Position numbers and translations under genes: made by a program. From Cyanoderma ruficeps (lineage: Eukaryota > Chordata > Aves > Passeriformes > Timaliidae), in contig VZDJ01000346.1 in the NCBI GenBank assembly GCA_008694505.1, forward strand, positions 12,945,402 to 13,009,401: a stretch of 64,000 nucleotides of DNA, given 5' to 3'. This document shows positions 1 to 12,979 of this stretch, one piece after another (position 1 is the first letter of the stretch; each line of letters starts with the position of its first letter). The notes beneath the pieces were generated by a model. The model was not told the DNA's origin. It ran no database searches and was given only the letters and a program-made list of their open reading frames with translations.

Positions 1-2598
1 TGATTCCTTACAAAGGCACACAGCACCCAGAACTAAACAGCCATGAAGTGAGAATTCAGGATTGATGTAAATTACCTCAACTGTGGGAATATATTTCCTT
101 TAGCTGGCCCAGTGCATATACATTCCAGTAGCTGGTTCAGCTTCATCTTCTTGTAGACAAGTCTGCAAAAAATAAAATAGTTTGTAAACATACATGGAAA
201 TAATGGGTTGGATAACAGCTAGAGTAAATTGGTATAGCTCTGGATATGCACTAATCCAAATTCCATGTGACAGCAAATTGAATAGTTCTACTGCTGTCAA
301 TGAAAGGCCAATAGAAAAAAGTTAGCTTAGCCTATCCCTTAGTCAGGCCCTGAGGGGTCTGAAATGCACAATAAGCTGAAATTTGTTTGATTCTAATTTG
401 TTTGATAATTATTCTCCCATGAATATTTCTCTATATTGATATAGTCCAGTCAAAAAATTTTACAAGCCAGTGACATCACCAATAATTTCTGCTGGGATGT
501 CAAACTTTTACTTACATCTTAGAATGATGCTACCATAGGTTTTTCTTTTTTTGGGGGGGCGGGGGGGGGGAGATGTGGTTATTATTTATCTTCTTTTCTC
601 CCTGTTCATTCTTCATTCTTGTTTACTGCCATAATGTTTCAGTATGGCCCTTTACCACTTGGCCAACAAGTATATCTGAAGTCTGTTTAAATCCAGTAAG
701 ATTCCATCAGTGCTATTACAAAATATTTGCTGTTTCTCATTTCTCTCTGGAGGGTCCTTTGAGGTGACAGCTCTGCACTATTTCATCCATGCCATCATCT
801 TATGGAATATGTTTAATTGTAGCAATTGTGGCACCTTGAGAGTTTGGCTTTAACTTAGTGATTGAGTTTTCACTGGAGCAATGAAAAATATCCAGTGTTT
901 CTACCTGCTGGGTCTCTTTGGCTTTATTTAAATTTCAAAGTATTTGCAATTGAAATCAGAGTTTTGTTCTACTTGGCCTGTTTTTCTCAGCTATTCATTT
1001 TCAAAAAAAGAAACAGCTGCGGCTGCAGAGCCAAATGTGTAATGACTGGAGCTAAAAATGAGGAAAAACAAATTCCTTTCCTCATAAATAATTTATATTT
1101 CACCACCTTAGTGTAATAACTAGGTTAATTGGTATTCTGCTTGGAATAACAAAAGACCTAATCTCACTTTAGTGTATTTCACATTTACCATGATGCTTTC
1201 CATCTGAACAGTATTATTCTTAAAAATGTTTTTTAGGCTTAGCTTTTAACTAGTGATTTATCATAAAAAACATCCCTCGAAGAATTCCCTGCTAATATCT
1301 GTTTGTTGGAGTCACTAGGAAAGAGGTTCCATTCTTTCAATCACTGAGCCTGAGGTAAGAGATAAAGTTGCTGTTGATCAAATCTGTGTTTGTCAGCCTG
1401 TGGGTGAACTCTGACAAGGGCAGAGCAACCTGGCCTCTTCTGCAGCCTGGCTCTCATCCACTGTCTGTGCACATGGTCAGCTCAGTGTTGGGGTTTTGCA
1501 TCTAGTGCTCAGGGCAAAAGCAACACAATGCCCTAGAAAGCAATGACACTGGAAATCGTAGGGAAAAACTCAGCATCTGCTTCCAAGGCTTCTTTGAATA
1601 CCTATGAGCAGAGACGAGCATAACACTGATCCTAGCTTTGTACACTGCATTGGTGAGTCTGATGCTCAATTTGCAATTTTGAAAGAAAATAGGAAAAAAA
1701 TGGAGCGCTGAAAGAGAAAAGGGAATTATCGAGGGGTAGCTCTGCTAGCTAAGCTTGAAAAATCTCCCAGTGTTATTCTATTGAAAAGAAAGCTGATACA
1801 AAATATGGTTGTGTTGTGTGATAATCAGCTCAGGGAGAAAAAAGGAAACAAAGGAAACTTTAACAGAGAAAGGATTAAAAGGTACATGAAAATAGATGAC
1901 AAAAATTAAAAGAACAACTACTCAATTACTAGAACAGTGAAGAAGTATGGTGGATCCTTCATTTTTCAATGCTTTCCTAAGTACAACATGCCTTTAAGAA
2001 GACCTGCTTTAGTTCAGAGTTAATCAAATTTTCTGGAAATACAGTACTTACCTATTCATGCTCCCTGGAGCTGGCAGCAGTTGCTCAGTTTCTTCCAGAG
2101 GAGAAAGGAAAGGCAGAATAAACACTTTCCACAAAGAGAAATGCTTCTTTAGTTGAACACAAGCGTAAGTTGTTAGCCCCAAACGCAGGTGTAGCTGAGT
2201 GGAATGCATTGTCCTCGGAAGGTACAATGGAAGAGGCAGTAAAAAGTGAAGCATTACAAAATCTTTTTTTGTAACCTGGATTAAAAATGCTGCCTCTAGT
2301 GAAGCTGTTAACATTTTCATGCACATTTAATTCTGAGTTAAGTTTCTCCTCAAACCCTGGATCAGTTTCCTAATATTTGAGTTGTTCAGCTTACATTTCA
2401 AAATACCTGTTGATGCATAATTTTCAGGAGGAGTTTCATGTCATAGTCAATAGCCAGAAGAGGACTGTTCTTCCTTTGTTGAATAAAGATCCAAAAGAGT
2501 GTGATCTAAGCCCGGTTTCAGCCTACTGACTGCCGTAATGATAAATATAACTGCAAATGTGTCCCCACTATCATGAAGTGAACAGGAAAAACGTGATC
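1..2598. other. Intergenic DNA, no gene recognised
   Basis: AT-rich sequence with only short open frames, none bounded by convincing splice sites and none resembling a family I know. In mammals the gene upstream of EBAG9 on the same strand is PKHD1L1, so its 3' UTR could reach here, but I could not identify any coding exon of it. Apart from the homopolymer tract near 541-571, nothing definite is seen. Confidence 0.5.
541..571. repeat. Poly-T / poly-G homopolymer tract
   Basis: A T-rich run passes directly into a G run (about 553-570) broken by one C. It is a low-complexity tract, length-unstable and prone to sequencing error. Confidence 0.9.
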
Positions 2599-2932
2599 AT
2601 CACAGAATCACAGAATAAGCTGAGTTGAAAGGGATCCACGAGGATCATCAAGTCAAAATCCTAGCCCTGCACAGGACCATCCCCAAGAATCACACCATGT
2701 GTCAGAGAGTCTGGTCCAAATGCTTCTTGAACTCTGTCAGTGGTGCTATGACCACTCCCCTGGGGAGCTGTGCCAGTGGCCAACCACCCACTGGGTGAAG
2801 AACCTTCTCCTGATGTCCAGCCTAAACCTCCCCTGGCACAACTTCAGGCCATTCCCTCGTGTCCTGCCACTGGTCACCATGGAGAAGTGATCAGTGTCTG
2901 CCACTCCTCTTCCCCTCACGAGGAAGTTGTAT
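2599..2932 (-). mobile_element. CR1 LINE fragment (3' end), minus orientation
   Basis: The left edge reads ATCACAGAATCACAGAAT, the reverse complement of the tandem octamer-like terminus of avian CR1. Typical CR1 tail sequence follows (a 'ggatccacgaggatcatcaa' stretch, then 'ctggggagctgtgccagtg' and 'gaagaaccttctcctgatg'). Only the 3' part is present, as expected for a 5'-truncated LINE copy. A 63-residue open frame inside it is a repeat remnant, not a gene. Confidence 0.9.
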
Positions 2933-4254
2933 AATGAATGAAAAAATGTATTTATTTTACTTCCTCATATCCATTCTTTGATTGCTCTCTCCCTAGGACT
3001 GTACATGAGGTTACACAGTTATATTCAAAATGAGTTGTTGATTTTTCCCACATCAAAACTGGGACCTAGTTTCCCAGTCCAAATTTTACTGAGACAGTAA
3101 GGTTTGTCTGAAGCTGGCATTGTTTTAGACAAATTTTGGGAACTCAGCACTTCCAAGAGCCACTTGGTCTTGGCACACTGGTGTTCAGATAAGAATGCAA
3201 GTTTTGAAGTTTTTGGGCTATAACATAGGTCTTTTTTGCTGAACTGATTTGTTTTAAAATGGGAAAAGCAAGGACTCAATATTTTTCTATTATGTTCTGT
3301 TCCTAACTTCAGAGTAATCCTGATTCAAATTAGACCATTTGATCTGGCAAAGGGCATAAATTAAAGGAACTTGCATTTTCTAAATTTGTAGAAATTTCTC
3401 TAACAAATGCTGAAGTATGAAGAAACAAAGAACAGCTTCATTATTCTCTCCCCTCAAATACCAACCAACCAACCGAATGACCAAAAACAACCCTTGGAAG
3501 AAATTCCTTTGCTTTCCTAAATGCTTTTTCCAATAACATTTCATGACATTGTTTCCATGCTATGCCCTCTCTCTCCTGTTTTCTTGCAAATAATACATTT
3601 GCAGACATGTACACACAAAGACATCCATGTAAATAAATATTTTTATAAAGCAACATGCTTGATACTCAAGTATTTAGAGGATTTGAATTCAAATGCTAAC
3701 ACAGTGCCTGGGATCCAGTTTCTGATAACTTCAACTTAATGCATTTTTTTGGCCTTATAAGAACAAAAGTATGAGAACAAAAGACAGGCTGTGTGTGTAA
3801 GTCAGGAAAGATTACTTAATGGCTGCATATGACAGGATGAAAGGAAGATTTTCTATTTAGTAATGAAGTGATAAATTAGCTGTATAAAAAAAGAGGTCCC
3901 ATTATCCTCTCCCAAATTTTTAGTTGAGAGATATAAGTAATATTGCAGGGACAAGGAAAACTGGTTTTTGGCACCATTCCTGCCATTCTGCATATTAACT
4001 CATCATATTAAATACAGAAACATCCTAGGAAAATGGAGCTGATGCTGTCAGCAGAGAAGAGAACTCAGGATAGTCTCTTCAGGAAATTACTCAGCACTAG
4101 GCTAAAATCACTCATTCCTTATCACGCCTAAGTTATTATAACACTGAAAAAACCAGCCTGCCTGTTTCAACCTGAGGTGGGTGTTTGTCTAGGCTGACTG
4201 GGAATTCTGCCTCATAAAAGGTCCTGTCAGCTGGCCAAGCTCCAGTGTGAAGGC
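2933..4254. other. Intergenic DNA, nothing recognised
   Basis: AT-rich sequence between the CR1 fragment and the solo LTR. Short frames on both strands lack splice context and recognisable motifs. I see no RNA gene or structured repeat. Confidence 0.45.
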
Positions 4255-4767
4255 CAGTACTGACACATGTTAGCATGTGGCCAGAGTCTTATAAACTAAG
4301 TGCCAATGTATCAGTCTCTGAGGCTCTAGTCTTTGCAGAGAAATGGCTAAAAATTAATTAGCCAGACCACTCCTCAGAGGTGTTTTGTAAAGCAAAAGGT
4401 TTAATAAGGAAAAATAACAAATGTTACAGAAAACAAAAGAAATGCTGTGCACAGGGGTCCGAGAAACCTCTGACACCCTGCTAAAAACACTCCAAAAAGC
4501 CCTTTATTTCCTTAGTGCTCCTTCCTAAGTACTGAATGTTCTAGGAGGGATAATTTGGCTTGTAGCCCACAGAGAGAGATAGAGAGTTTGAAGAACGGTG
4601 ACAAGGTCCAGTAGATGCTTATCTCTTGGCCCAGAGCCAATTACTGTCAGCACTGCAAAGAAGTTTCTGGGTTCTTTTCCTTATAAGAAATGCAAAGGGT
4701 GAGTCTTGAACTTTTCCCTATATGAAAAACACTTGCTGGGTGTGGGAAATGCATCCCTACACAGTAC
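4255..4767 (-). mobile_element. Endogenous retrovirus solo LTR with 6-bp target-site duplication
   Basis: The body at 4261-4761 (501 bp) starts TG and ends CA, as retroviral LTRs do. It is flanked on both sides by the identical hexamer CAGTAC (4255-4260 and 4762-4767), a direct target-site duplication. Read on the minus strand it has a TATA-like TTATAAGG box near 4683 and an AATAAA polyadenylation signal at 4508-4503, which favours minus orientation. No internal retroviral coding sequence is attached, so this is a solo LTR left by recombination between two LTRs. Six-bp duplications are common for class II (ERVK/beta-like) elements. Family assignment is inference. Confidence 0.85.
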
Positions 4768-6482
4768 CTGAGAGAGAGATGCTTAAAGGAGAGAGAATCT
4801 CTGAAACATTCTCAGGGGTGAAATGAAACTGCCCAGTCCAGCAGAAGACTAGACCTAAACAATTGTCTGAGTTCAGGGAGACCTAGGCAGTCATTGCTGT
4901 TCTTTGGCCTCTTTTGGTCACTGCTTCCAAAAAAGCTGCTTGGACCATGTTCCATGTCAAAGTTATAAATATTATTTTTATATATAATATGTTTGCAAAA
5001 AGTCAGTTTGTTGAATTTTCCTATAAAGGCATCTTACCAAGATTACTGGTCTGGAATTTTCCTCTACAAGGTATATCAAGCCTTAGTGGGAATAAGTGAA
5101 GGAATTTAAGATATGCTGGTAGAGGCACAGGACAGAACAGCTTCAGCCAGGAAGACCTTTAGAGAGAAAAGGGGCTTTTGTAACTACTTGGCTGCTTACT
5201 TGGGTGATATTTTCACACAAGCCAGGGTACATATTTGTCTAAAGTTAAGCAAATTATTTGGACAATACTTAGATATTACCCAAAATATGTGCTCAGGAGT
5301 TCTACAAAGGAATGGAAAATGTATCTAACAATGGAATTGCCTCTTCTCGTTTGGAGTTTCAAGACATTTTAATGATTAAATTTAGCAGTGTGTATAAAAT
5401 TATGTGTAGCAGCAGTGTATAAAATTACTTCTGAATTTTACAGTTAAAAGTTGCAATTTTTCTGTGGTTTGAACTACGAAAACTCTACTTTGACCTAAAT
5501 TAAACACTCGTTGAAGGTAAAATTTATTCCATAAATGTAAAACTTGCATTACTACACAATGCATCAGGAGTGTAATTGAGGAAAGGTATTCAGTTAAAAA
5601 GCTCTTTGTAGCTTTAATAAACTACTTGAGAGAACAAACAAACAAATGAAGCACATACCCGGTAGGAGGGAGAATTCATATTGAAAGAGACATTGTATCA
5701 TGTTTACAGACAAAATGAGGTTATTAAGTAGACAGGAATGTATCAGGATAATGGAACTATCAAACTTTGAAGTGATGGAAATTGCCATAGAAAAAGTGAC
5801 CTTAGCACACTTGCAAATTGTCAGGTAATGTGGTTTAATATGTTTAAGTCTTAATATCTGTAAAAGATATTAAAAATATATAGTTCTCTAACTTGACTAG
5901 TTTACTGTAGCAGTACTACATTCAATATGGCAATGAAATACCCAAGACTTCAGGAGATCTCTTTAGGAAAATTAACTGAGCCAAAGGAATCCAAGTTTAA
6001 AACTTCAGAACTGAGGGTTAATGACATTTTTGAACAATGAAGTATTTATCCCTGTGAACATTGCTTTTAGAAATTAAGATATGTTTATATTATTACTAAT
6101 TTTGAAACTGCGTAATTATGTTTTTAGAGAAGACTTATTTTCCGTAAGTGGTCAGCCAATTTCCAGCATTTTTTCATTAATGCGACAGCCACATGCAGGT
6201 CTGTTGTGCATTTAGGAGGATAGTGTGGGTGAGCCTTTCTGGCAGTTTTTTATATTAAGTGTAGGTGTTTATATGCATATGTTAAAATCCTTTCTTCTCA
6301 CTGTGGCATATTCCCTACTGAATATATAGGTTGCAATGCCAAAACCTGAATGTGTTCTCAAAAGAAGTGTAACTGGCTAGCTTCATAACCTGACCTTTCC
6401 CAGTGTGTCATGCTTGCAGTTTTGCTTTTCTGTGTGAATGCAGATGAAGATTATCTTCCAGTTTCTGCTTTAGATAGACAGT
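4768..6482. other. Intergenic DNA, no gene recognised
   Basis: Short frames at 4914-5099 and 5113-5328 show no family resemblance and no splice context. The remainder is AT-rich and featureless to me. Confidence 0.4.
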
Positions 6483-6536
6483 TATACTGAAAGGTATACT
6501 ACTACCTGAAAGGTATACTATACTGAAAGGTATACA
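6483..6536. repeat. Short imperfect tandem repeat
   Basis: Three imperfect copies of a unit of about 16-18 bp centred on CTGAAAGGTATAC, in direct tandem. Confidence 0.85.
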
Positions 6537-6565
6537 AATGGGTTTGAAATGATTTTAAATTAAAA

Positions 6566-6930
6566 TCAGCATTGCATATGGGTTTCTCTTATTGAAGGTG
6601 GGTTCTGCAGGCATAAGGGTGTCAATCCCCACCTCAACAACATCACAGGAGTGCTGTGCTTAAGCTTGGCCACAACCGTGTCCTGATTTGCTATGGACTC
6701 TACTGATCTTGGACCAGTGCAGACCCTCTGGCTTGCCCTCAGATCTGTCTCATCACCAGACACCTGCCTGGTAGTCTGGACTCTGAGCTGCCCCCAGACC
6801 ACCCTGCTCGCGCCCTGGCTGGCAGGGCCCTTGCCCCAGTCAGATATATCATGTTTGGCTCCCTGTCCCTTTGGGGCCTGCTTCCTGATGAAGAGCTGTG
6901 GAAATGCAGTCATGGGGGCTGTTAGGACAT
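6566..6930. repeat. GC-rich segment, possibly an old interspersed repeat
   Basis: About 365 bp of markedly more GC-rich sequence set in AT-rich intergenic DNA. Both strands carry an open frame (115 codons minus, 79 codons plus), but neither resembles a known protein and no splice sites frame them. Abrupt composition edges suggest an inserted element, yet I cannot name a family and see no clear terminal repeats or target-site duplication. Confidence 0.3.
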
Positions 6931-7719
6931 AAGAAAGGGGAAATGAAGGAACTCCATCTGATACCAGTGCCTCCTCACAAGAGCCAACGTCCTATCATCC
7001 ATCTCCTCACTGCCTGACACACACATGGAACACAGCAGCTGAGTAAATCCAGTAGCAGAACAGGAAGTCTTTAGAGGAAGATACTTAAAGAGCACACAAT
7101 GAAGTGAGTGCTACAGCTTGGAGTTGAGTTGAAAGAAGTGCTGTATTAGTGCTGCTCTAGAACTGACTAGATTTCCATGGGAGAAAGAGACAAACACCCC
7201 CTTTACCTCACCTACCGAGTGTAACACAACTGGAACTTTACACAGAGCTCTGGAATGCCTTACATTAATCTTAACATCACTTAACCAGCCACTGAAATGG
7301 ACAAGCAGTTGGTGAACAAACAGGGACACCGGGGCTGCACCTCTCAAAAGCAACTTCAGCAGTGTCTGCTTTTTAGTAACATCAAAATTTACAGCTCAGA
7401 ATCCTGCCGACCACAGAGGAACACCTTTACTACCACGCGTGCAACAACGCGACGAGGTTAAATTCCAACGCCTCGTCCTCCAAGCTCCCCGGGGGGCCAA
7501 GGAGCCGCCTCAGCCCCGCCCAGCCGGTGTGGGCGCGGGAGGAAGGCGGGCGGGGGCGGGCGCAGGCCGCTGGCGGGGCGGGCCGCGGGCAGCCCGGCCC
7601 AGCCGTGCCCCAGCCCGTGCCCCCGGCGCTCGCACGGCCACGTCTGCCCGCGGCCCGGGCGGGCGGAGCGCGGCGCACGGCGGGCGGCGCGGCCGGAAGG
7701 GGCGGGCGCGTCTCCCGGG

Positions 7720-7864
7720 TGACGGGGCCGAGATGGCGGCGCGCGAGGCGGCGAAGGAGCGGCGCGGGCCCGGCTCTGGATGAGGGGCTGCCGGAGGCTA
7801 CGGGAGCGGCCGCCTCGGCCCCTGGAGCCCCGCGACCCCCGGCGAGGCCTCCCCCCCGGGGCAG
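7720..7864 (+). other. EBAG9: EBAG9 exon 1 (5' UTR), left edge approximate
   Basis: The right edge is set by a strong donor (GGGGCAG then GTGAGC, cut after 7864) inside the CpG island, the only good donor that close to the ETS/Sp1/YY1 cluster. The left edge is a guess from the YY1-type element, which usually overlaps the transcription start. No in-frame start for the protein lies here. Translation begins in exon 2. The exon carries two upstream ATGs, described separately. Confidence 0.65.
7733..7783 (+). other. Upstream ORF 1 in EBAG9 leader
   Basis: An ATG embedded in the YY1-type motif opens a 16-codon frame (MAAREAAKERRGPGSG) closed by TGA. It lies in the leader only if transcription starts upstream of 7733. 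It could lower translation from the main start, but it may simply be a by-product of the promoter motif. Confidence 0.4.
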
Positions 7865-10800
7865 GTGAGCGGGGAGGATCGGTTCCTGCGCCTCCGGGTG
7901 CCGCTTCCGCCTTGCCGGGCAGGGGCCCGGCCTCGGCGCCTTCCCTCCCGGGGCAGAGCCGCCCGCGCGGTTCTTCCCGCGGCCGCGCCCCCGCCCCGCC
8001 CGGCCCCGCGGCGCTGTGGCCGCCACCCCGCGGGCCTCGCCCGGCGGCGGGGCTGCTCGGCCGGCCCGGGAGGACCAGGCCCGCGGCCTCTGCCCGGCCG
8101 GTCCGGGCCCCGTCCAGGGCGAAGGGGGGGCGGATCTCGTGGGCTGCGAAGAACGTAAAGTGGCGGACCAGTAGGTAGGCAGCGTTCGGGGACTGGGGCT
8201 TGGCAGCCTGTGGGAGAGGACGAGGGCACACGTTCTGTCGGAGCTCAGTGGTGGGACGGCATTGCTTGGGCGTACCAACTGTTTACGCTGACGGGCAAAT
8301 TTAATAACACGTAGTGTGAAAATTTCTTAGCACGCTTTTAAATACTTAAGACTCTCTAACAGCTCACAGAAAAGTTAAGTGCTACTTAAGCTGGCTTCGG
8401 CGCTGTCTCTAACAATATCCAAGGCTTGGCTGGTCAGTAGAATGGTAGAGCACTGCATTTTGGTTATGAATTCATATAAGTGCTTGAGTTGCATATCTTA
8501 TTGAAAAATGGCATAGCTTGCTGCTTTATAGCTCTGTGGAAATACACATGTGAACTGCAAAGATTTTTTTAGGCAATCCTGTAGTGTCATTGTTTGTAAA
8601 TAGTTGGTTCTTGTCAAGACTGGCACTGCAAGATGATTTTGTAGTAGCAACAATGTGTGTGTTAATTTGTTGTCTCTGGCATTCCATGTAGCTACAGAAA
8701 ACTTAGGTCAAGGATGGCAAATAAGCACTGGAACAGAACTGGGGTCATTTAAGCTTTGGTTCTGTGTCTGAGAACTTCAGTTTTGTGAAGTGAGTTAGTA
8801 AGTTATGTAAAAGACTTGTTGCGAAGGTGAATGAAGTTGTAGTGTAGTCCTACAAGATTGAATTACTTCAAGCTGTGTTCTGTATGCTGGTTTTCACAAG
8901 ACAGTGGATATATAGGTAAGGAATTGTCCAAGAATAACTGTAGTGGACATAAACTTTATATTTTAACTAATATTGCCTTGAAGAGAAGAATTCATTCTAA
9001 TTCAGAACAGAAAGCTTCAGGAGTTCACATATAGTGAGGCTGTAGCCATATTCAGTTTCTTGGGGAGGAAGGGGTGAGATGTGGTGGTATTGCTATAGAA
9101 GTTTTATAGCTCTGGTAGTAACATGTTTAAAAAAGAGTTGAAACGCTATGTTGCGTATTAGAGTATGTGGTGTCTGGAAATAACTCAGGAATTGCCAGCA
9201 GTCACCAATTTTTGCTGCCTTTAGTTAGAGAGACAGATATTCTGCCTTGACTTTTGGTATCTTCTGCAGCTCTTGATAATATCTCTTTATGGATTTTAGT
9301 GCTGTGGATGTCTTTACTCTGCCTATGATTAATGCGAATGAGCTGTCTTCTGTCCCAGCTGCTTCAACTGCCTAGTCGGGTTATTTGCACTGAAAATTGG
9401 AACATCAGTGTTGAAACTACAGTACCTTTACAAACATCCCACAATCACCTACAGTTAGACAGAGGAGATGCCTCCTGATCTTCCCTTTTGATTCTGCTTC
9501 TCTCCCTAATGCCATAATAACATAGCTTTATGGTTCAGTCGTGCTGCCACTTTATCAAACTCAATGGTCAAGACAGGATTTTTTCCCTCCACACACAAGT
9601 GTTCCCAATGTTATGTTTCTCTGTAAAGTGATGAAAAAACCAAGAAACCAAACAAATCAACCATGAGGGGGGCAGTGGAACCTCTCATTAAGCTATAGAC
9701 ACATGATTGCTATCTTTGAAATGCCGGAACTGCTTGTTTTGTCTTTCAGTACCTGACTGAAAGCTGTTCTTGAATCCTTGTCTTTTTTAAAATACAAAGT
9801 GTCTTTATACATCTTGTAACATACATGATTTGGGGGAGGGTTTGTGTGTTTGAAAACAGGTTTTTTATCTCTATCTACTAATCTTCATAAAATTCCGTCT
9901 CCCTAAAAACCTATTTTTGATTTTTGATGCTGCCATTCTACTTATGTAGAACTTCGTACAAGATCAACTTTTAAGAAATTCTATCCTTACCACTAAAACT
10001 CTGCTAGCATTTTATCAGCTGTTCTAGTGACAGCACAGAAGCACTACTGAACCAGTATGGATTTTTGGTGCTGACAAATGTAAACACTCAAGGCCGTGTT
10101 AGCCTTTTGTAGTAGGAAATTAACTTCTTATTTTGCTATAGGAGGGTGAAGCTTTTTTGTGTCTCCTTATGTAAATTGGAGGAGAGCCTTTCAGTTTCAG
10201 ACAGGTTATTTTAGACATCATTGTCTGGTTATTTATCAAGCTGTGTTTAATATGGGCTAAAATCACTGATTCCAAGGTGTGTTCATGTTTACATTCCAGA
10301 GTCACAAGTGAGCTGATGTGAAAGAAAGCTGATGTGACAGTAAAAGATGAGTTCACTAGGAGAAAACAAGTTTCTAAAATAATTTTAGTGCACCAGAATG
10401 ACTTTATTTTAGAATTGGCTCTGTCTGTAGAAATCCTGTTGAAGTGGTATTGGTGTGTAAAGTTAGGCATGAAAGAGGAAGTGTTTCTCCAGGTGCCAGT
10501 GTGGTTATTGTGCAGTGATAAACAGTGAGAGTCCTGTTGCAGCATATTTGACTAACCAGTCCACTTGAGGGCAGACTATCCTGGCTACTGTCAGTGAAGT
10601 CAGAGGTGCCAGGAGTTCTAATGGGGCCACTGTTGCAAGCTGTAAGCAAAGTAAAAATGTTCATTAAAATTCTGAACTTTCCCTCCCTTCATTCTGTTTC
10701 TGCTATGGGTCTCTCAAATGTTTGAGTTTCCTCATTCTTCTGACTTCGCTCTGAGGTGTTTAATGTCTTGTGGCTGTTCTTTTAGTCCTTTCTGTGCTCA

Positions 10801-12023
10801 TATGCCATGTGAACACTTGTAACTTTTTACCAGTGGAAGGCAGTGTGAGACGCACAAGTCAAACTCCAGCTACATTTGGTGTCTGTTACACAATTGTTGA
10901 GTTGACCACGAGTATTAAATTGAGTAGGATTCATGTGTTGGTTTATTTGCTTGTTTATATCTGTTGTAATGGAAGTTCATTTGACCCCAAGTCTCTTAAA
11001 TGTAACAAAGCAATTCCAGTAGTGGGAGAAGGAAATCTATCCTGTTTTATAAATGGGAAGCTGAGGCATGAGGTTTGACATGCAGAAGGGTGTATCAGGC
11101 TGGCAGACAACTCTTACCAGATTTTCTGAATTCTAGTCCAATGTTTCACATTTGCCTCTATCTGTTAAGAAGTGTTTTAGGATTCTTGATGTAGCACTAC
11201 AACTTTGTATTGTGTCTCTGTTATCCTGTGTTGTAGTTGACTGCTGATACAGTTGTAGTTCCTTTTGGGATTGTTTATCAAGGAAAGGCTTAAGAAAAGA
11301 AATACAGAATATTGTGGCCTGCCATTTAGCATTACACTGTTTAGTATTTTTTCCCAGGAGAAAGAGAAGATACATGGCTGTGCTTCTTTCCAGTGTCTGG
11401 GAGAGATGGACAAGAAAAGGATGAACACCTTGTTTCACTTAAAAAGTTTAGTATAATGGCATGAATTAAGTTTGCAGTGAACTGAGGAAAATTAGGGTTC
11501 AGTGTGCATCTGCATTCATACAACTGCTTCCAAATATAAAATGGTTTATCTTGAGAAATTTAATTAACGTAAAAAACCTCTCAAGCACAAAAGAACCCAA
11601 TCCCAAAAGGCACCAAACAAAACTCAAAACCTTTAGCAAACCTTTAACTTTGCAGGTAGTGCTGCTCTTAAAGCAACAATGCACATGCTTCAGGTGCTAT
11701 TTCAAAGGGGAAAAAGCTTGACTTGTCCTTACCTTGAGACAATAATTGGTTCAAGATTTTGTTTTAAATTAATTTATGAAAAATAATATTAAATTAATAC
11801 ATATATACTGCTTCTTATCATAAATAGCAGTATAAAAACAAGGTACATTGAGGAAAGTTCTTTTTAAAGGTAAATGATTGCTAACATGACTGTGGCTGGC
11901 TGAAAGCAGGTTGTTGGCAAAACTCTAGCTGTGGATTGGCAGTTCATAGTGTGTGGAGCTTAACTGGGAAGGCTGCAATCAGTGCTCAGGAAAGAGGTGG
12001 GCAAAACAGTTCTTACTGTCTTA

Positions 12024-12095
12024 AATCACAGAGTCACTAAGGCGGGAAAAGACCTCCAGGATTGTCAAGTGCAGCCTTTGAAGGGCCTAGTTCTA
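12024..12095 (-). mobile_element. Short CR1 LINE tail fragment, minus orientation
   Basis: The sequence 'aatcacagagtcactaagg', followed by 'gaaaagacctccagga', matches the reverse-complement 3' terminus of avian CR1. Only the extreme tail is recognisable, and the right boundary is approximate. Confidence 0.75.
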
Positions 12096-12979
12096 GCTCA
12101 GCTGAAATGAAATGCAGCTCTGTCACAAATATGTTAACTCACCAGATGTCTCATTGTAACTCTGAAATCTCTGCCTGACACATGGAAAGTGGAGAGGTGC
12201 AGGTGATGATCCGATTGTCATGGGGAATAATGATAGCTATTGAAGTCTGCCAATTAGCTATTGAAGGGCCCAATGGTGGTACTGGAAGTGTAGTCACTCT
12301 TGTATGGGAATGACCTGGGAAATGGATTAACTTTTGGTGATTAGTTCTTGTCAACAATAGATTTCACAAGTCCACTGATTCTGCAAGCCAGAATTCCTGA
12401 GGATTTCATTTTTTTTTCAGTTGTTTTAACTTTATATTGAGAACTCAGTACAGTATACAATTTGATATATGAAAAAATGGAAATGAGTTGAAAACTGAGC
12501 TCATTTATATGTACATATATAAAAATATATATTGGCAACTGACACAGTTGAACATTGTTCTGGTTTTAGTTTCACACTTAGTAATCTTCCTAGCTCCTTG
12601 ACTTTAAGCATAAATAATACTGAGTCTGCAAAGGTTTTTGGTGGCTTCCTAAAACCACCTTCTCAGTAAATAGTAAGGAGTTTTTTAAAAATTTAGGGTC
12701 TGTTCATACTGTCCAGAGTAGCAGTTAGATCGCCTGAACAAGGGAAAAGAGCTGTACTCTTGCTAATAGTGAGTACTGTTCTGCTCCTTCCCTCTTGCCC
12801 CCAAAGCTGATAAAAGAGTGAATTTTGGTAGAGTGGAGTGAGCTTCTAAACAAGCTTCCTTTCAGAAAAGATGTACCTTTGTAATTATTTCAGTAGGTCA
12901 CATGCTCTTCATGCCTCAAATCTCAGAAGATAACTTCTCGCTGCCTCTCCTAAAAACAACATTTTCTTTCACCAATTCA

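Larger units (their letters stand above)
7430..8200 (+). promoter_or_regulatory. EBAG9: CpG-island promoter of EBAG9
   Basis: A very GC- and CpG-rich block with sharp edges, in otherwise AT-rich DNA, sits just upstream of and around the inferred first exon. It is TATA-less. Visible elements next to the probable start are an ETS core CCGGAAG (7693-7699), an Sp1 box GGGGCGGG (7699-7706) and a YY1-type AGATGGCGGC (7731-7740), the usual set for housekeeping promoters. Long open frames on both strands here are composition artefacts. The human gene was named for an estrogen-receptor-binding fragment, but I saw no full palindromic estrogen-response element here. Confidence 0.85.

Noticed and set aside
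2048..2326. 92-codon and 79-codon overlapping minus-strand frames ending at a donor-like GTAAGT
   Set aside because: Two frames are open over the same bases, no protein family is recognised and no upstream acceptor fits. Probably an old repeat or chance.
1..7400. 3' end of PKHD1L1, expected upstream of EBAG9 from mammalian gene order
   Set aside because: No exon with matching splice sites or recognisable fibrocystin-L sequence was found. The gene probably ends before this window.
7430..8278. Long open frames on both strands (up to 282 codons) over the EBAG9 CpG island
   Set aside because: Pro/Arg/Ala/Gly-rich low-complexity translations on overlapping frames of both strands, expected from GC-rich DNA with few stops. 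No domain and no splice context.
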